Shown one piece after another: positions 37,326 through 45,846 of a stretch of DNA of 47,762 bases. How positions within the stretch are numbered: position 1 is the stretch's first letter; each line of letters begins with the position of its first letter. Location of the stretch: NCBI RefSeq assembly GCF_003206045.1, contig NZ_PZJM01000014.1, positions 1 to 47,762 on the forward strand, read 5' to 3'. The position numbers and the translations under genes were made by a program. This DNA is from Salinicola lusitanus. Its GTDB lineage: Bacteria > Pseudomonadota > Gammaproteobacteria > Pseudomonadales > Halomonadaceae. The notes under the pieces are model-generated. The model was not told where the DNA came from. It saw only the letters and a list, made by a program, of their open reading frames with translations, and did no database searches.

Positions 37326-38563
37326 CGCTTCATCCCGATACCCTCAAGAACACCGCCCCCGGCAGTAGTGGCATGACCGTGAATCCACACAGCGCCGAGG
37401 CGGCGATCGATCTCGACCGGTTCGCCGACATTCGTCCCTATCACGACGAAGAGGTCGAGGCCGTGCTGGCCCGCCTCGCCCACGACAGCGAGCTACTGGA
37501 CGCGATCACCCGCTATCGCTTGCCGTGGCTGGCACGCTTCGCCCCGCCGCTGGCGCGCATGCTCGCCAGCTTCCGGCTGCAGCGCGAGATGCGTGGCGTG
37601 ACCACCGTGCGTGACTTCCAGTTGCGCATCGCCGACTACATGGCCCACATGATCAGTCGCACGACCCAGGGCTTCGATGTCGAGGGCCTGGAGCGGCTGG
37701 ATCCGGATCAGGCCTACCTGTTCATCGGCAACCACCGGGACATCGCCCTCGATCCGGCCTTCGTCAACTACGCGCTCTACCTCGCGGGCCACGACACCGT
37801 GCGCATCGCCATCGGCGACAACCTGCTGCAGAAACCCTTCGTCACCGACCTGATGCGGCTCAACAAGAGTTTCATCGTGCCGCGCTCGATCAAGGGCAAG
37901 CGGGCGATGCTGGCGGCCTACCAGTCGCTCTCGGGCTACATTCGCCACTCGATCACCGACGACAACCACTCGGTGTGGCTGGCCCAGCGCGAAGGGCGGG
38001 CCAAGGACGGCGTCGATCGAACCGATAGTGCCATCGTCAAGATGCTCTGCATGGCACGCCGCCTGGAAGAAGGCGATAGCGATATCGGCAGCGCGGTACG
38101 CGAACTCAAGATCGTCCCCGTGTCGATCAGCTACGAGTACGATCCCTGCGCGATCAACAAGGCCCGCGAGTTGCAGGCCAAGGAGACCGACGGCACCTAT
38201 CGCAAGGTGGAGTTCGAGGACATCTTCTCGATCGTCTCCGGCATCACCGGCAACAAGGGCCGGGTCAAGCTGGTGTTCGGGACGCCGCTAGCGGCCGACT
38301 TTGGCACTGCCGACGAGGTGGCCGACGAGATCGACCGTCAGGTGCTGGAGAACTATCCGACCTTTCCCAGCCACCAGCTCGCCCTGGCGGAGACCGGGGC
38401 AGCCCCGGAACTGGTGGATTTGACCGGCGTGACGCCCGGCGATCGCGAGCAGTTCCGCAACCAGCTCGCGGCCGTCCCCGAGCCGCTGCAGCGCTGGTGG
38501 CTATTGCAGTACGCCAATCCGATCCTGAATCGAGCCGGCAAAGCCCAGCGTCACGACGCCTGA
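37322..38563 (+). CDS. Membrane-lipid acyltransferase, 1-acylglycerol-3-phosphate acyltransferase-like
   Basis: A 413-residue protein with a PlsC/PlsB-type acyltransferase core. The acyl-transfer motif is GNHRDIALDPAF (about 138-149): the histidine and aspartate are separated by five residues, not the common four (an aspartate directly at H+2 may matter). Further family blocks are DNLLQKPFVTDLMRLNKSFIVPRS and WLAQREGRAKDG (glycerophosphate-binding region). No clear membrane helix precedes the core. It overlaps rdgC by 4 bases, so it is translationally coupled to a recombination gene, an unexplained pairing. A GC-rich hairpin follows. It could act on glycerol-3-phosphate or lysophospholipid. 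Confidence 0.8.
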   Translation: MTLHPDTLKNTAPGSSGMTVNPHSAEAAIDLDRFADIRPYHDEEVEAVLARLAHDSELLDAITRYRLPWLARFAPPLARMLASFRLQREMRGVTTVRDFQLRIADYMAHMISRTTQGFDVEGLERLDPDQAYLFIGNHRDIALDPAFVNYALYLAGHDTVRIAIGDNLLQKPFVTDLMRLNKSFIVPRSIKGKRAMLAAYQSLSGYIRHSITDDNHSVWLAQREGRAKDGVDRTDSAIVKMLCMARRLEEGDSDIGSAVRELKIVPVSISYEYDPCAINKARELQAKETDGTYRKVEFEDIFSIVSGITGNKGRVKLVFGTPLAADFGTADEVADEIDRQVLENYPTFPSHQLALAETGAAPELVDLTGVTPGDREQFRNQLAAVPEPLQRWWLLQYANPILNRAGKAQRHDA

Positions 38564-38586
38564 GACGCCGGCACCAGGATCACATC

Positions 38587-38606
38587 GTCCCGGCCTCGGC
38601 CGGGAC
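38587..38606 (+). terminator. GC-rich hairpin after the acyltransferase gene
   Basis: GTCCCGGCC / GGCCGGGAC, 9-base perfect arms with only two bases between them, followed by a pyrimidine-rich CCTCCCTTCTCC. It is a plausible but T-poor terminator. Confidence 0.4.
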
Positions 38607-38787
38607 CCTCCCTTCTCCACTGGCGCCCACCTGTCGAGGGCGGCGCCTGGCTCCAAAGCGGGCTCATGGGCGTCCAGGCTCTCTCGCTACAGTGACTCCT
38701 GCCCAGCGGGTGTCGCCGGCTGGCCGCATCCGCCCGACCGGTATCGCTGCTGCCAACCGCTGGCACAAACGCAGAAAGTTTCTTATC

Positions 38788-38820
38788 ATACGCTTAAATT
38801 TAGCCAGCTAATTAGCGTAT
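38788..38820. promoter_or_regulatory. AT-rich dyad upstream of the kinase gene
   Basis: ATACGCT (38788-38794) and AGCGTAT (38814-38820) face each other over 19 bases that include the perfect palindrome GCTAATTAGC (38807-38816). It lies 14 bases before the start codon at 38834 in an otherwise GC-rich region, as expected of an operator or promoter. Confidence 0.4.
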
Positions 38821-38833
38821 TCACGTTCTGCCC

Positions 38834-39589
38834 ATGAACTCTGCTCCCGATTCCGCCACCGTAACCCCGGTCACGGCACCCGATGCCGTCGGGTCGCTCA
38901 CTCCACCGCCTGGAGCATTGCCGCCACCGGCGCCTGCCCCCATCAGGCCCACCACCCTCCAGCAGGGCGACGGGCTGCTCAAGGCCGATGTCTACCTCGA
39001 CGTTCACGCGGGAGAACCGGTCATCCGCAAGGATTACAGCCGCTATGCCGGTAGCTGGCAGGCAATTCCGGCGCGTCTGCTGCTGCACCACGAGGCCCGA
39101 ATGCTGGAACGCCTCCGTCATTGGCCCCATGCGCCCAGGGTGGTTGGCCAGGTCGGCAGGCTCTCGCTGCTGCTGGAGTATGTGCCCGGCGAGCTGCTGA
39201 GCGATGCGGCCGACCCTGCCAACCCGGCGGTTTTCGTCCAGTTGATGGCCGCCCTGGCCGCACTCCACCGCAGTTCGATCGTCCACAACGACGTGCGCGG
39301 CTCCAATATCATCATGAGCCGGGGTCGCGTGGTGCTGATCGATTTCGCCGCGGCGCTCTACCTGCCCGGCGGTCGACTACTTCGGTTTCTGCTTCGTCCC
39401 CTGCAGCGCAGTGATATCGCCGGCGGGCTCAAGTTCAAGACCCGCCTGACCGGCGAGGCGCTGACACCGAAGGAGGCGCGGCTGCGGCGCAAGCCGACCT
39501 GGATGAAAGGCCTGCAGCACACCTGGAAGCGGCGGTTGCTGCCCCGCCTCAAGCGTCGTCTCGCCTCGACCGACCGAGGCAGCCGATGA
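38834..39589 (+). CDS. RIO-like atypical protein/lipid kinase
   Basis: A 251-residue kinase-fold protein. A proline/alanine-rich N-terminal tail (about 1-40) precedes the core. Visible kinase residues are K66 (VIRKDY), E87 (HEARML), the catalytic H151-N152-D153 with N158 (HNDVRGSNII), and D170-F171-A172, where eukaryote-like kinases have DFG. The C-terminus is strongly basic (KRRLLPRLKRRL). No membrane segment is seen. This layout resembles RIO/Kdo-kinase-type enzymes; it could phosphorylate a protein, lipopolysaccharide sugar or small molecule, and I cannot decide. It converges on trkH with 15 bases between, and may have its own regulated promoter. Confidence 0.75.
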   Translation: MNSAPDSATVTPVTAPDAVGSLTPPPGALPPPAPAPIRPTTLQQGDGLLKADVYLDVHAGEPVIRKDYSRYAGSWQAIPARLLLHHEARMLERLRHWPHAPRVVGQVGRLSLLLEYVPGELLSDAADPANPAVFVQLMAALAALHRSSIVHNDVRGSNIIMSRGRVVLIDFAAALYLPGGRLLRFLLRPLQRSDIAGGLKFKTRLTGEALTPKEARLRRKPTWMKGLQHTWKRRLLPRLKRRLASTDRGSR

Positions 39590-39604
39590 CATCCCGCCCC
39601 ACCG

Positions 39605-41056
39605 CTACTTGCGCCAGAAGAACGGCGTCATCAGCACCAGCACCGTGAGGATCTCGAGGCGCCCCATCAGCATGCCAAGGGAAAGCAGCCATTTGGCGGC
39701 GTCCGGCAGCGAGGCGAAGTTGCCGGCGGGGCCAATGGTGTTCCCCAGTCCCGGCCCGACATTGGCAAGGGCGGTGGCCGCGCCGGTAATCGCGGTCACC
39801 ATGTCGAGCCCCAGCGCGGCCAGCGCCAGCGCCAGCACCGCCACGGTGAGAAAGAAGAAGAACGAGAAGGCGATGACCGCGCGCACTACCTCGTCGTTGA
39901 GCGGCCGGCCGTTGTAGCGCTGGGCGAACACGCCACTGGGATGCACCAGATAGCGCAACTGGTTGGCCAGCAACAGCCCTCCGATCTGGAACCGGAAGAT
40001 CTTCATGCCGCCACTGGTCGAGCCGCTGCAACCGCCGACGAAGGTAATGAAGAAGAACGTGGTGACGGCCAGCGGCCCCCACTGGGTGTAGTCGGCGCTG
40101 GCGTAGCCAGTGGTCGTCACCACCGAGATCACGTTGAAGGCGACATCCGTCAGCGCCTGAAAAGGCGCATCCGAGAAAGCCAGGACCCGGTAGAGTGTCA
40201 GCGTCGCGATCACCACGAACAGCAGCCCGACGAGCCCCCGCACCTGCTGGTCCTGCCACAGCGCACCGCGACTGTCGCGCAGCAGCCGGATATAGAGCAC
40301 GAACGGCAACGCCCCGCCCAGCATGAACAGGCAGCCCAGCCACAGAATCAGCGGGCGATCGTGATAGATGCCGAACGAGGCATCGTAGTTGGCGAAGCCA
40401 CCGGTGGAGACCGAACTCATGGCATGGACGATGGCATCCAGCGTGCCCATGCCCGCCAGCCGATAGCTCAGGATCGCCGCCAGCGTGAGACCGAGATAGA
40501 TGACCGTGGACGCCTTGGCGATGCCGCCGGCCCGGGGCAGCACCTTGTCCGACCAGTCGGACGACTCGGTCTGGAACAGGCGCATACCGCCGACCTTCAG
40601 GAACGGCAGAATCGCGATCGCCATCACGATGATCCCGATCCCGCCCAGCCACTGCATCAATCCGCGCCACAGCTTGAGACCGTCGGAGAGGTTATCGATG
40701 CCGGAGAGCACGGTGGAGCCGGTGGTGGTGATGGCGGAGACCGACTCGAACACCGCGTCGGTGAACGACAGCTGCGGCGCCCCCAGCACCAGCGGCAGGC
40801 TGGCGAAGGCGCTGATCACCGCCCAGCTGGAGGTGGTCAGGATGAACATGTGACGCGTCTTCAACTCGACCGCCGTCTGCCACGTCCAAGCCAGCAGCGA
40901 ACCCGAGACCACCGCGACGACCGCCATCGACTTGAGAAATGCCCATAGATCGGGATCGTTCTCCAGCCCTAGCAGGATCACCGGCGGCACCATGAACAGT
41001 GCCAAAACGATCAACAGCAGCGCCAGAATCTTGAAAATCGGCTTGGCGTCTCGCAA
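39605..41056 (-). CDS. trkH: Trk-type potassium uptake membrane subunit (TrkH/TrkI)
   Basis: A 483-residue potassium transporter subunit with four M1-P-M2 repeats. The four selectivity loops are visible: ITTTGSTVL, SSVSTGGFANYD, VTTTGYASAD and NVGPGLGN, each with the conserved glycine. The C-terminal GRLEILTVLVL and FFWRK are typical. The start is TTG at 41056, supported by GGAGGA 6 bases upstream and by no nearby ATG. It needs the cytosolic TrkA subunit, not present here. Halomonas elongata has both TrkH and TrkI; I cannot tell which this matches. Potassium uptake is central to salt adaptation. Confidence 0.93.
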   Translation of the reverse strand: MRDAKPIFKILALLLIVLALFMVPPVILLGLENDPDLWAFLKSMAVVAVVSGSLLAWTWQTAVELKTRHMFILTTSSWAVISAFASLPLVLGAPQLSFTDAVFESVSAITTTGSTVLSGIDNLSDGLKLWRGLMQWLGGIGIIVMAIAILPFLKVGGMRLFQTESSDWSDKVLPRAGGIAKASTVIYLGLTLAAILSYRLAGMGTLDAIVHAMSSVSTGGFANYDASFGIYHDRPLILWLGCLFMLGGALPFVLYIRLLRDSRGALWQDQQVRGLVGLLFVVIATLTLYRVLAFSDAPFQALTDVAFNVISVVTTTGYASADYTQWGPLAVTTFFFITFVGGCSGSTSGGMKIFRFQIGGLLLANQLRYLVHPSGVFAQRYNGRPLNDEVVRAVIAFSFFFFLTVAVLALALAALGLDMVTAITGAATALANVGPGLGNTIGPAGNFASLPDAAKWLLSLGMLMGRLEILTVLVLMTPFFWRK

Positions 41057-41408
41057 GACTTCCTCCCGGTTCCGTCCACTCGAGTCCGATCCCTCCGCCC
41101 GCAGGAGACCTCCCCGTCGCGACGAATAAATCGCAGCGATGATAGGCCATCACGCGGCGCAAGACACGGCCTTGCCCGCTTTTCTCTTCGCCGGCACGGC
41201 TCTGCTTCGCCCTCGCCTCGGCGTGAAGAAACACCACTGGAAAGCGCTCGCCAGCGTGGCGACCGCTACATCCCGCACCCAGGCCCCGCAGCCTCTGGCG
41301 ATGCGGCGAGATATGCTATGGTGGCGCCATCAGAACGCCTGGGCACGGAGGCTTGGCGATACGCCGACCCCGACACCGCCCGCGCCGCCCACCACAGGAG
41401 AGTCGTCC
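41057..41408. other. 352-base region between trkH and a small gene
   Basis: Divergent intergenic region. It holds the trkH leader and, near the right end, a TATGCT hexamer (41312-41317) with no good -35, a possible promoter of the small gene at 41409. An in-frame extension of that small gene (from 41139) is present but has no ribosome site and no protein-like pattern. No RNA gene is seen. Confidence 0.5.
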
Positions 41409-41693
41409 ATGAGTTCCGCCTCGGAAATGCAGAAAAACCGCGTCATCCAGGAGCTGCGCGCCTTCATCAAGAAGCTGCTGCAGGAGCCTGGCATCCTCGA
41501 GAACTCGCTGGCCATCGCCAAGCGTCATTCCGATGGCAGCAACGATCCCAAAGCCTGGGCGACCATCGCCAACGAGATTTCGGACACCACCAGCGTGCAC
41601 ATTCCGGAAGACCCGAGCGAGCACTCGGAGGCGGACCGGCTGTTCCTTGAGGTCTTGCGTGAGGTCGTGGGGGAGGAGAAGGCGCTTTATTGA
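41409..41693 (+). CDS. Unknown small protein
   Basis: A 94-residue hydrophilic protein I do not recognise. It is mostly helical by composition, with a Q/R/K/E-rich N-terminal half (KNRVIQELRAFIKKLLQEPG) and an acidic C-terminal half (EDPSEHSEADRLFLEVLREV). No signal peptide, membrane segment or metal motif. AGGAGA lies 8 bases before the ATG, and third-position GC is high, so it is a real gene. It is monocistronic between trkH and pilA. Function unknown. Confidence 0.75.
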   Translation: MSSASEMQKNRVIQELRAFIKKLLQEPGILENSLAIAKRHSDGSNDPKAWATIANEISDTTSVHIPEDPSEHSEADRLFLEVLREVVGEEKALY

Positions 41694-41730
41694 GCTTTAA
41701 GCCGCGAGCTGGAAGCTGGAAGAAAAACAA

Positions 41731-41748
41731 GGCCGGCATTCGCCGGCC
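41731..41748. terminator. Bidirectional terminator between the small gene and pilA
   Basis: Perfect 7-base stem GGCCGGC / GCCGGCC with an ATTC loop. On the minus strand TTGTTTTTCTT follows, a good T tract for pilA; on the plus strand AATTATTTATT follows. Confidence 0.85.
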
Positions 41749-41754
41749 AATTAT

Positions 41755-42243
41755 TTATTCGGCTGTGACAGTACAACTACTTGCGTACTGTTCAGCGACT
41801 GTCGTTCCACACTCCCATACCCCTGTTGCAGGATAATAAGTGTAAGTGACTGTTTTTGTAGAAATGTTTGAATTCGCCGTAGCGCCGGTTCCAGAACCAA
41901 ATTTATATTCTACAGTTGCGTTCCCCGAACCATTCCAACTACCTGACGTAATTGCGCCATAAGAACCTTGCGTAGAAATACCAAGACGGCTGGCATCAGA
42001 TGTAGCGCCATCTTCATTGGTAATAGTATAACTTTCCCCTCTATCGACTTGCTGCTGGATACTAATCTTGGCTCCGCCGAGCATGCTATGGGCTTCAGAG
42101 AACTGGGATCTCGCAACATAGTTCTGGTACTGCGGGATCGCGATGGCGGCGAGGATGCCGATGATCGCGACGACGATCATGAGTTCGATCAGGGTGAAGC
42201 CGCCCTGCCGGCGAATTGGTGTTTTCGGATTCTGCTGCATCAT
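41755..42243 (-). CDS. pilA: Type IV pilin major subunit
   Basis: A 162-residue prepilin. The short basic leader ending in RRQGG is cut by the prepilin peptidase before F16; the mature N-terminus [20 protein letters not shown] contains the conserved E5. The globular domain is rich in S, T, G and N, and the C-terminus has a Cys pair (ECGTTV and SSCTVTAE) forming the receptor loop. The start could be 42243 or the adjacent in-frame ATG at 42240, the latter better placed relative to AGGGA. Positions 41760-42080 are visibly AT-rich against neighbours, as for variable or transferred pilin segments. It diverges from pilBCD, the classic arrangement. A terminator follows. Confidence 0.95.
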   Translation of the reverse strand: MMQQNPKTPIRRQGGFTLIELMIVVAIIGILAAIAIPQYQNYVARSQFSEAHSMLGGAKISIQQQVDRGESYTITNEDGATSDASRLGISTQGSYGAITSGSWNGSGNATVEYKFGSGTGATANSNISTKTVTYTYYPATGVWECGTTVAEQYASSCTVTAE

Positions 42244-42612
42244 GGTTCCCTGCTCTTGCCAATGTTGAGCCGGTGGGATGGGCGCCATCAGCGCCGCCCA
42301 CCGGACGTCCCCTTGCCTTGCGTACCGCGTGCTCGCCGGCCCCCAGCTCCCGACCCGCCATGGTCGCTCGCGGCTGCTAGCCGCCATACACACGACGACA
42401 CGCAAAGTTACTCTTGGTGACACTTCAGTCGACTTATCGGCAGATCGCGAAGGATACTTAAAGAAAAATGGCCTCGAGCCGATATCACCGTCATCCCGGC
42501 CATGATTCCTACTCTTCGTGGACCTGCGTTGCCGGTCGTCATCGCTCGCTCAACCGCCCTCCTTGAGCGGTCGATTCCGCTGCTCACATCGTCATTCAAG
42601 GGGTGCCTTTCC
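42244..42612. other. 369-base pilA-pilB intergenic region
   Basis: Divergent promoter region. It contains a hairpin GCGGCT-GCT-AGCCGC (42370-42384) and an AT-richer stretch (about 42398-42480) likely to hold promoters for both directions. I looked for a sigma-54 site (GG-N10-GC in TGGCAC-N5-TTGC) for pilA and did not find a convincing one. Confidence 0.5.
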
Positions 42613-44340
42613 ATGCCGGACGCCATACCCTCCCGCGCGCAGAGCGGGCTCGCCCAGCGCTTCGTCGAGCAGGGATTGATCAGCGCCGAGGCTTGCGAGC
42701 AGGCGTTCCGCGAGGCCGAAAAGAGGCAATTGACGCTACTGGAGTTCCTGGTGAGAGAGGGCCGGATCGATGCCCGCCAGGCCAGCGTGCTGGCGGCTCG
42801 CGAGTACGGCTTGCCATTCCTGGACCTGAAGCAGATCGACTGGGATCAGCTCCCGGTCATCGAACCGGTGGCGGACAAGGTCATTCGCCGCTTCCAAGTG
42901 CTGCCGCTGGCCCGCGACCACCGGCGACTGACCGTAGCGATCGCGTTTCCCGCCACCTTGGCCAGTCTGGACGAGCTGCAGTTCACCACCGGGCTGGCGA
43001 TCGAGGGCGTGCTGGTGCCATTCGATCAGTTGGAACGGGCGCTGGCCAAGCGCTATCAGAACCACGAGACCTCCGGCATGCTGGAGGCGCTCGGGGAGGC
43101 CAGCGAGGCCCTGACGCTGGATACCAGCGAAGCGGATCTGGAAAACGAGGCCGCCGCCTTCGACAAGGGCGGCGACGACGATGAGCCAGTGGTTCGTTTC
43201 GTCAACAAGATCCTGCGGGACGCCATCCATCGCGGCGCGTCCGACATTCACTTCGAGCCCTACGAGTCCAGCTATCGGATCCGCTTTCGGGTCGATGGCA
43301 TGCTGGTCGAGATCGCGCGTCCCCCGCTCAACCTGCGCACCCGCCTGGCTGCGCGACTCAAGGTGATGGCACGCCTGGATATCTCCGAACGCCGCCTGCC
43401 CCAGGACGGCGCGATGAAGATCCGGCTCGATGCCAAGCGTGCCATGGACTTCCGCGTCAATACGCTGCCCACCGTTTTCGGCGAGAAGATCGTGCTGCGT
43501 CTGCTGGATGCCGAGACCGCCAGCTTCGGCATCGACGCGCTGGGCTTCGCTCCCGATCAGCGTCGGCTGTTCGAGGCCGCGCTGGCCGAGCCCCAGGGCA
43601 TGATCCTGGTCACCGGCCCCACCGGTAGCGGCAAGACGGTGACGCTCTACACCGGTATCAATCTGCTCAATACCGAGGAGCGCAATATCTCGACCGCGGA
43701 AGACCCGGTGGAGCTCAAGGTTCCCGGCGTCAACCAGGTCAACGTGCAGCCGCGTATCGGTCTCGACTTCGCCAGCGCCCTTCGCGCCTTCCTGCGCCAG
43801 GACCCGGACGTGGTGATGGTCGGCGAGATTCGCGACCTGGAGACCGCCGAGATCGCGGTCAAGGCGGCCCAGACCGGCCACCTGGTGCTCTCGACCCTGC
43901 ACACCAACTCGGCCGCCGAAACGCTGACCCGCCTGCGCAACATGGGCGTCGCCAGCTTCAATATCGCCAGTTCGGTATCGCTGATCATTGCCCAGCGCCT
44001 GGCGCGACTGTTGTGCCCGCGCTGCAAGACGCCGGCAGAGATTCCTGCCGAAGTGCTGCACCGGGAAGGCGTCTCAGCCGAGCGACTGGCAGGCGCCACC
44101 CTCTACCGCGCGGTGGGGTGCGATCACTGCACGCTGGGCTACAAGGGTCGAATCGGTATCTACGAGGTCGTGCCGGTCAGCGAGGCGATGAGCCGGATGA
44201 TCATGGCGGACAGCCATGCCCTCGAACTGGCCCGCGCAGCTCGGGATGCCGGTCATGCGGGGCTGCGCCAGAGCGGGCTCGACAAGGTTCTCCAGGGCCT
44301 GACCAGCCTCGAGGAGATCAACCGCGTAACGACGGACTAA
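42613..44340 (+). CDS. pilB: Type IV pilus extension ATPase PilB
   Basis: A 575-residue hexameric secretion ATPase that drives pilin polymerisation. An N-terminal T2SSE-type domain (about 1-160) leads to the N2 and ATPase domains. Walker A is GPTGSGKT at 335-342, the Asp box SDIHFEPYE, the Walker B GEIRDLETAE and His box STLHTN follow, and a zinc cluster CPRCKT plus CDHCTLGYKGR lies near the C-terminus. The ATG at 42613 follows AAGGGG by 8 bases; an upstream in-frame ATG would add 37 non-family residues. It is the first gene of pilB-pilC-pilD. Confidence 0.96.
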   Translation: MPDAIPSRAQSGLAQRFVEQGLISAEACEQAFREAEKRQLTLLEFLVREGRIDARQASVLAAREYGLPFLDLKQIDWDQLPVIEPVADKVIRRFQVLPLARDHRRLTVAIAFPATLASLDELQFTTGLAIEGVLVPFDQLERALAKRYQNHETSGMLEALGEASEALTLDTSEADLENEAAAFDKGGDDDEPVVRFVNKILRDAIHRGASDIHFEPYESSYRIRFRVDGMLVEIARPPLNLRTRLAARLKVMARLDISERRLPQDGAMKIRLDAKRAMDFRVNTLPTVFGEKIVLRLLDAETASFGIDALGFAPDQRRLFEAALAEPQGMILVTGPTGSGKTVTLYTGINLLNTEERNISTAEDPVELKVPGVNQVNVQPRIGLDFASALRAFLRQDPDVVMVGEIRDLETAEIAVKAAQTGHLVLSTLHTNSAAETLTRLRNMGVASFNIASSVSLIIAQRLARLLCPRCKTPAEIPAEVLHREGVSAERLAGATLYRAVGCDHCTLGYKGRIGIYEVVPVSEAMSRMIMADSHALELARAARDAGHAGLRQSGLDKVLQGLTSLEEINRVTTD

Positions 44341-44381
44341 AGGCACCGACTGACGCCCGACTTACCAGACAGGAAGCGATC

Positions 44382-45635
44382 ATGGCGATGACCCTCAAGT
44401 CAGCCAAGACAGTGAAAGCCCCCAAGGCGCCGCGACGGGTGGTGATGCACCGCTGGCGGTGGCGCGGCAAGAACCTGCGCGGGGAGAGCGTAGCCGGTGA
44501 ACTCATTGCCTCCGATATCGACGAGGTCCGCAAGGAGCTGACGCGCCAGAGGATCATCGTCAAGCGCATCACCCGCAAGACGGGAATGTTCGGACTGGGG
44601 CGAATCAAGGCCCGCGACATCACGCTTTTTTCCCGTCAACTGGCGACCATGATCCGGGCCGGCGTGCCGCTGCTCCAGGGCTGCAAGGTCGTCGCCGAGA
44701 CGCTCAAGAATCCCGCGATGCGAAACCTGGTGGAGACGCTAGCCAACGATATCAGCGCCGGTTCCAGTTTCTCGGAGGCCCTGGCCAAGCACCCCTCCCG
44801 CTTCGATCGCATGTTCGTCAACATGGTCGCCGCCGGCGAGCAGTCGGGTGCCCTGGACAAGATGCTCGAGCGCGTGGCCAGTTATCGCGAGAAGATCGAG
44901 ACGCTCAAGGGCCGGGTCAAGAAGGCACTCTACTACCCGACCGCCGTGGTCCTGGTCGGCATCGGCGTCACCGCGCTGCTGCTGGTGAAGGTCGTGCCGC
45001 AGTTCGAGAGCCTGTTCCAGGGCTTCGGCGCCGAGCTCCCAGCCTTCACCCAATTCACCGTACACCTGTCCCAACTGACCCAGGCTTACTGGTGGCAGGC
45101 CATTCTCGCCGCAACGGCGATCTTTCTCGGCCTGCGCCAGGCCATGAAGCGTTCCCCCGCCTTCGCCTATCGCGCCCATCAACTGGTGCTCAAGCTGCCG
45201 GTGCTCGGCAACATCGTCGACAAGGGGTCGATCGCCCGCTTCTCGCGGACCCTGGCCACCACGTTCAATGCCGGCATTCCGCTGGTGGAAGCGCTGGAGA
45301 CCGCCGCCGGGGCCACCGGGAACCGCGTTCACCAGCGCGCCATCGCCAGTATCCGCGAAGACGTGGGGACGGGGCAGCAGCTCAACTTCGCCATGCGTCG
45401 GACCCGAATTTTCCCCATTATGGCGGTTCAGATGGTGAGCATTGGCGAGGAAGCCGGCGAGCTGGACACCATGCTCGACAAGGTGGCGGAGTTCTACGAG
45501 GAAGAGGTCGACAACCAGGTCGACGCGCTGACGTCGCTGCTGGAGCCCTTCATCCTGGTGGTACTGGGAACGATGGTGGGTGGGCTGGTCGTCTCCATGT
45601 ATCTGCCCATCTTCCAGATGGGCTCAGCCATTTAG
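44382..45635 (+). CDS. pilC: Type IV pilus inner-membrane platform protein PilC
   Basis: A 417-residue polytopic protein that couples the pilus ATPases to the pilin at the inner membrane. It has two GspF-type repeats: LFSRQLATMIRAGVPLLQ (about 86-103) and FSRTLATTFNAGIPLVEAL (about 287-305), each followed by the ANDISAGSSFSEAL/GEEAGELD-type blocks, with three membrane helices (about 187-207, 236-254, 392-413). AGGAAG lies 6 bases before the ATG. It is separated from pilB by 41 bases and from pilD by 211. Confidence 0.96.
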   Translation: MAMTLKSAKTVKAPKAPRRVVMHRWRWRGKNLRGESVAGELIASDIDEVRKELTRQRIIVKRITRKTGMFGLGRIKARDITLFSRQLATMIRAGVPLLQGCKVVAETLKNPAMRNLVETLANDISAGSSFSEALAKHPSRFDRMFVNMVAAGEQSGALDKMLERVASYREKIETLKGRVKKALYYPTAVVLVGIGVTALLLVKVVPQFESLFQGFGAELPAFTQFTVHLSQLTQAYWWQAILAATAIFLGLRQAMKRSPAFAYRAHQLVLKLPVLGNIVDKGSIARFSRTLATTFNAGIPLVEALETAAGATGNRVHQRAIASIREDVGTGQQLNFAMRRTRIFPIMAVQMVSIGEEAGELDTMLDKVAEFYEEEVDNQVDALTSLLEPFILVVLGTMVGGLVVSMYLPIFQMGSAI

Positions 45636-45668
45636 GTACGAACGGGCTGCGCTCGACCAGCCGTTGTT

Positions 45669-45727
45669 GAAAGCGCGCTCGCGATCCTCATTGACAACCA
45701 GTCAACTGCGGTCGCTCGCGCGCTTTC
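45669..45727 (+). repeat. Inverted repeat in the pilC-pilD gap
   Basis: GAAAGCGCGC (45669-45678) and GCGCGCTTTC (45718-45727) are perfect 10-base complements around a 39-base loop that holds a smaller TTGAC / GTCAA hairpin. It could be a structure that lowers pilD expression relative to pilC. No T tract follows. Confidence 0.45.
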
Positions 45728-45846
45728 GCCTAGCCTGGCCTTCGCTCGCCGCGTTCCTGAGCGTTTGCGTAATCCATCAAACGAATCCTCATGACCAAAG
45801 CGGTCAGCGAATGGTTACGTTACCCTTAGCGCTGACTAGTTATTCG

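Noticed and set aside
42244..42612. Sigma-54 promoter for pilA.
   Set aside because: No GG-N10-GC pair in a convincing TGGCAC/TTGC setting was found on the minus strand.
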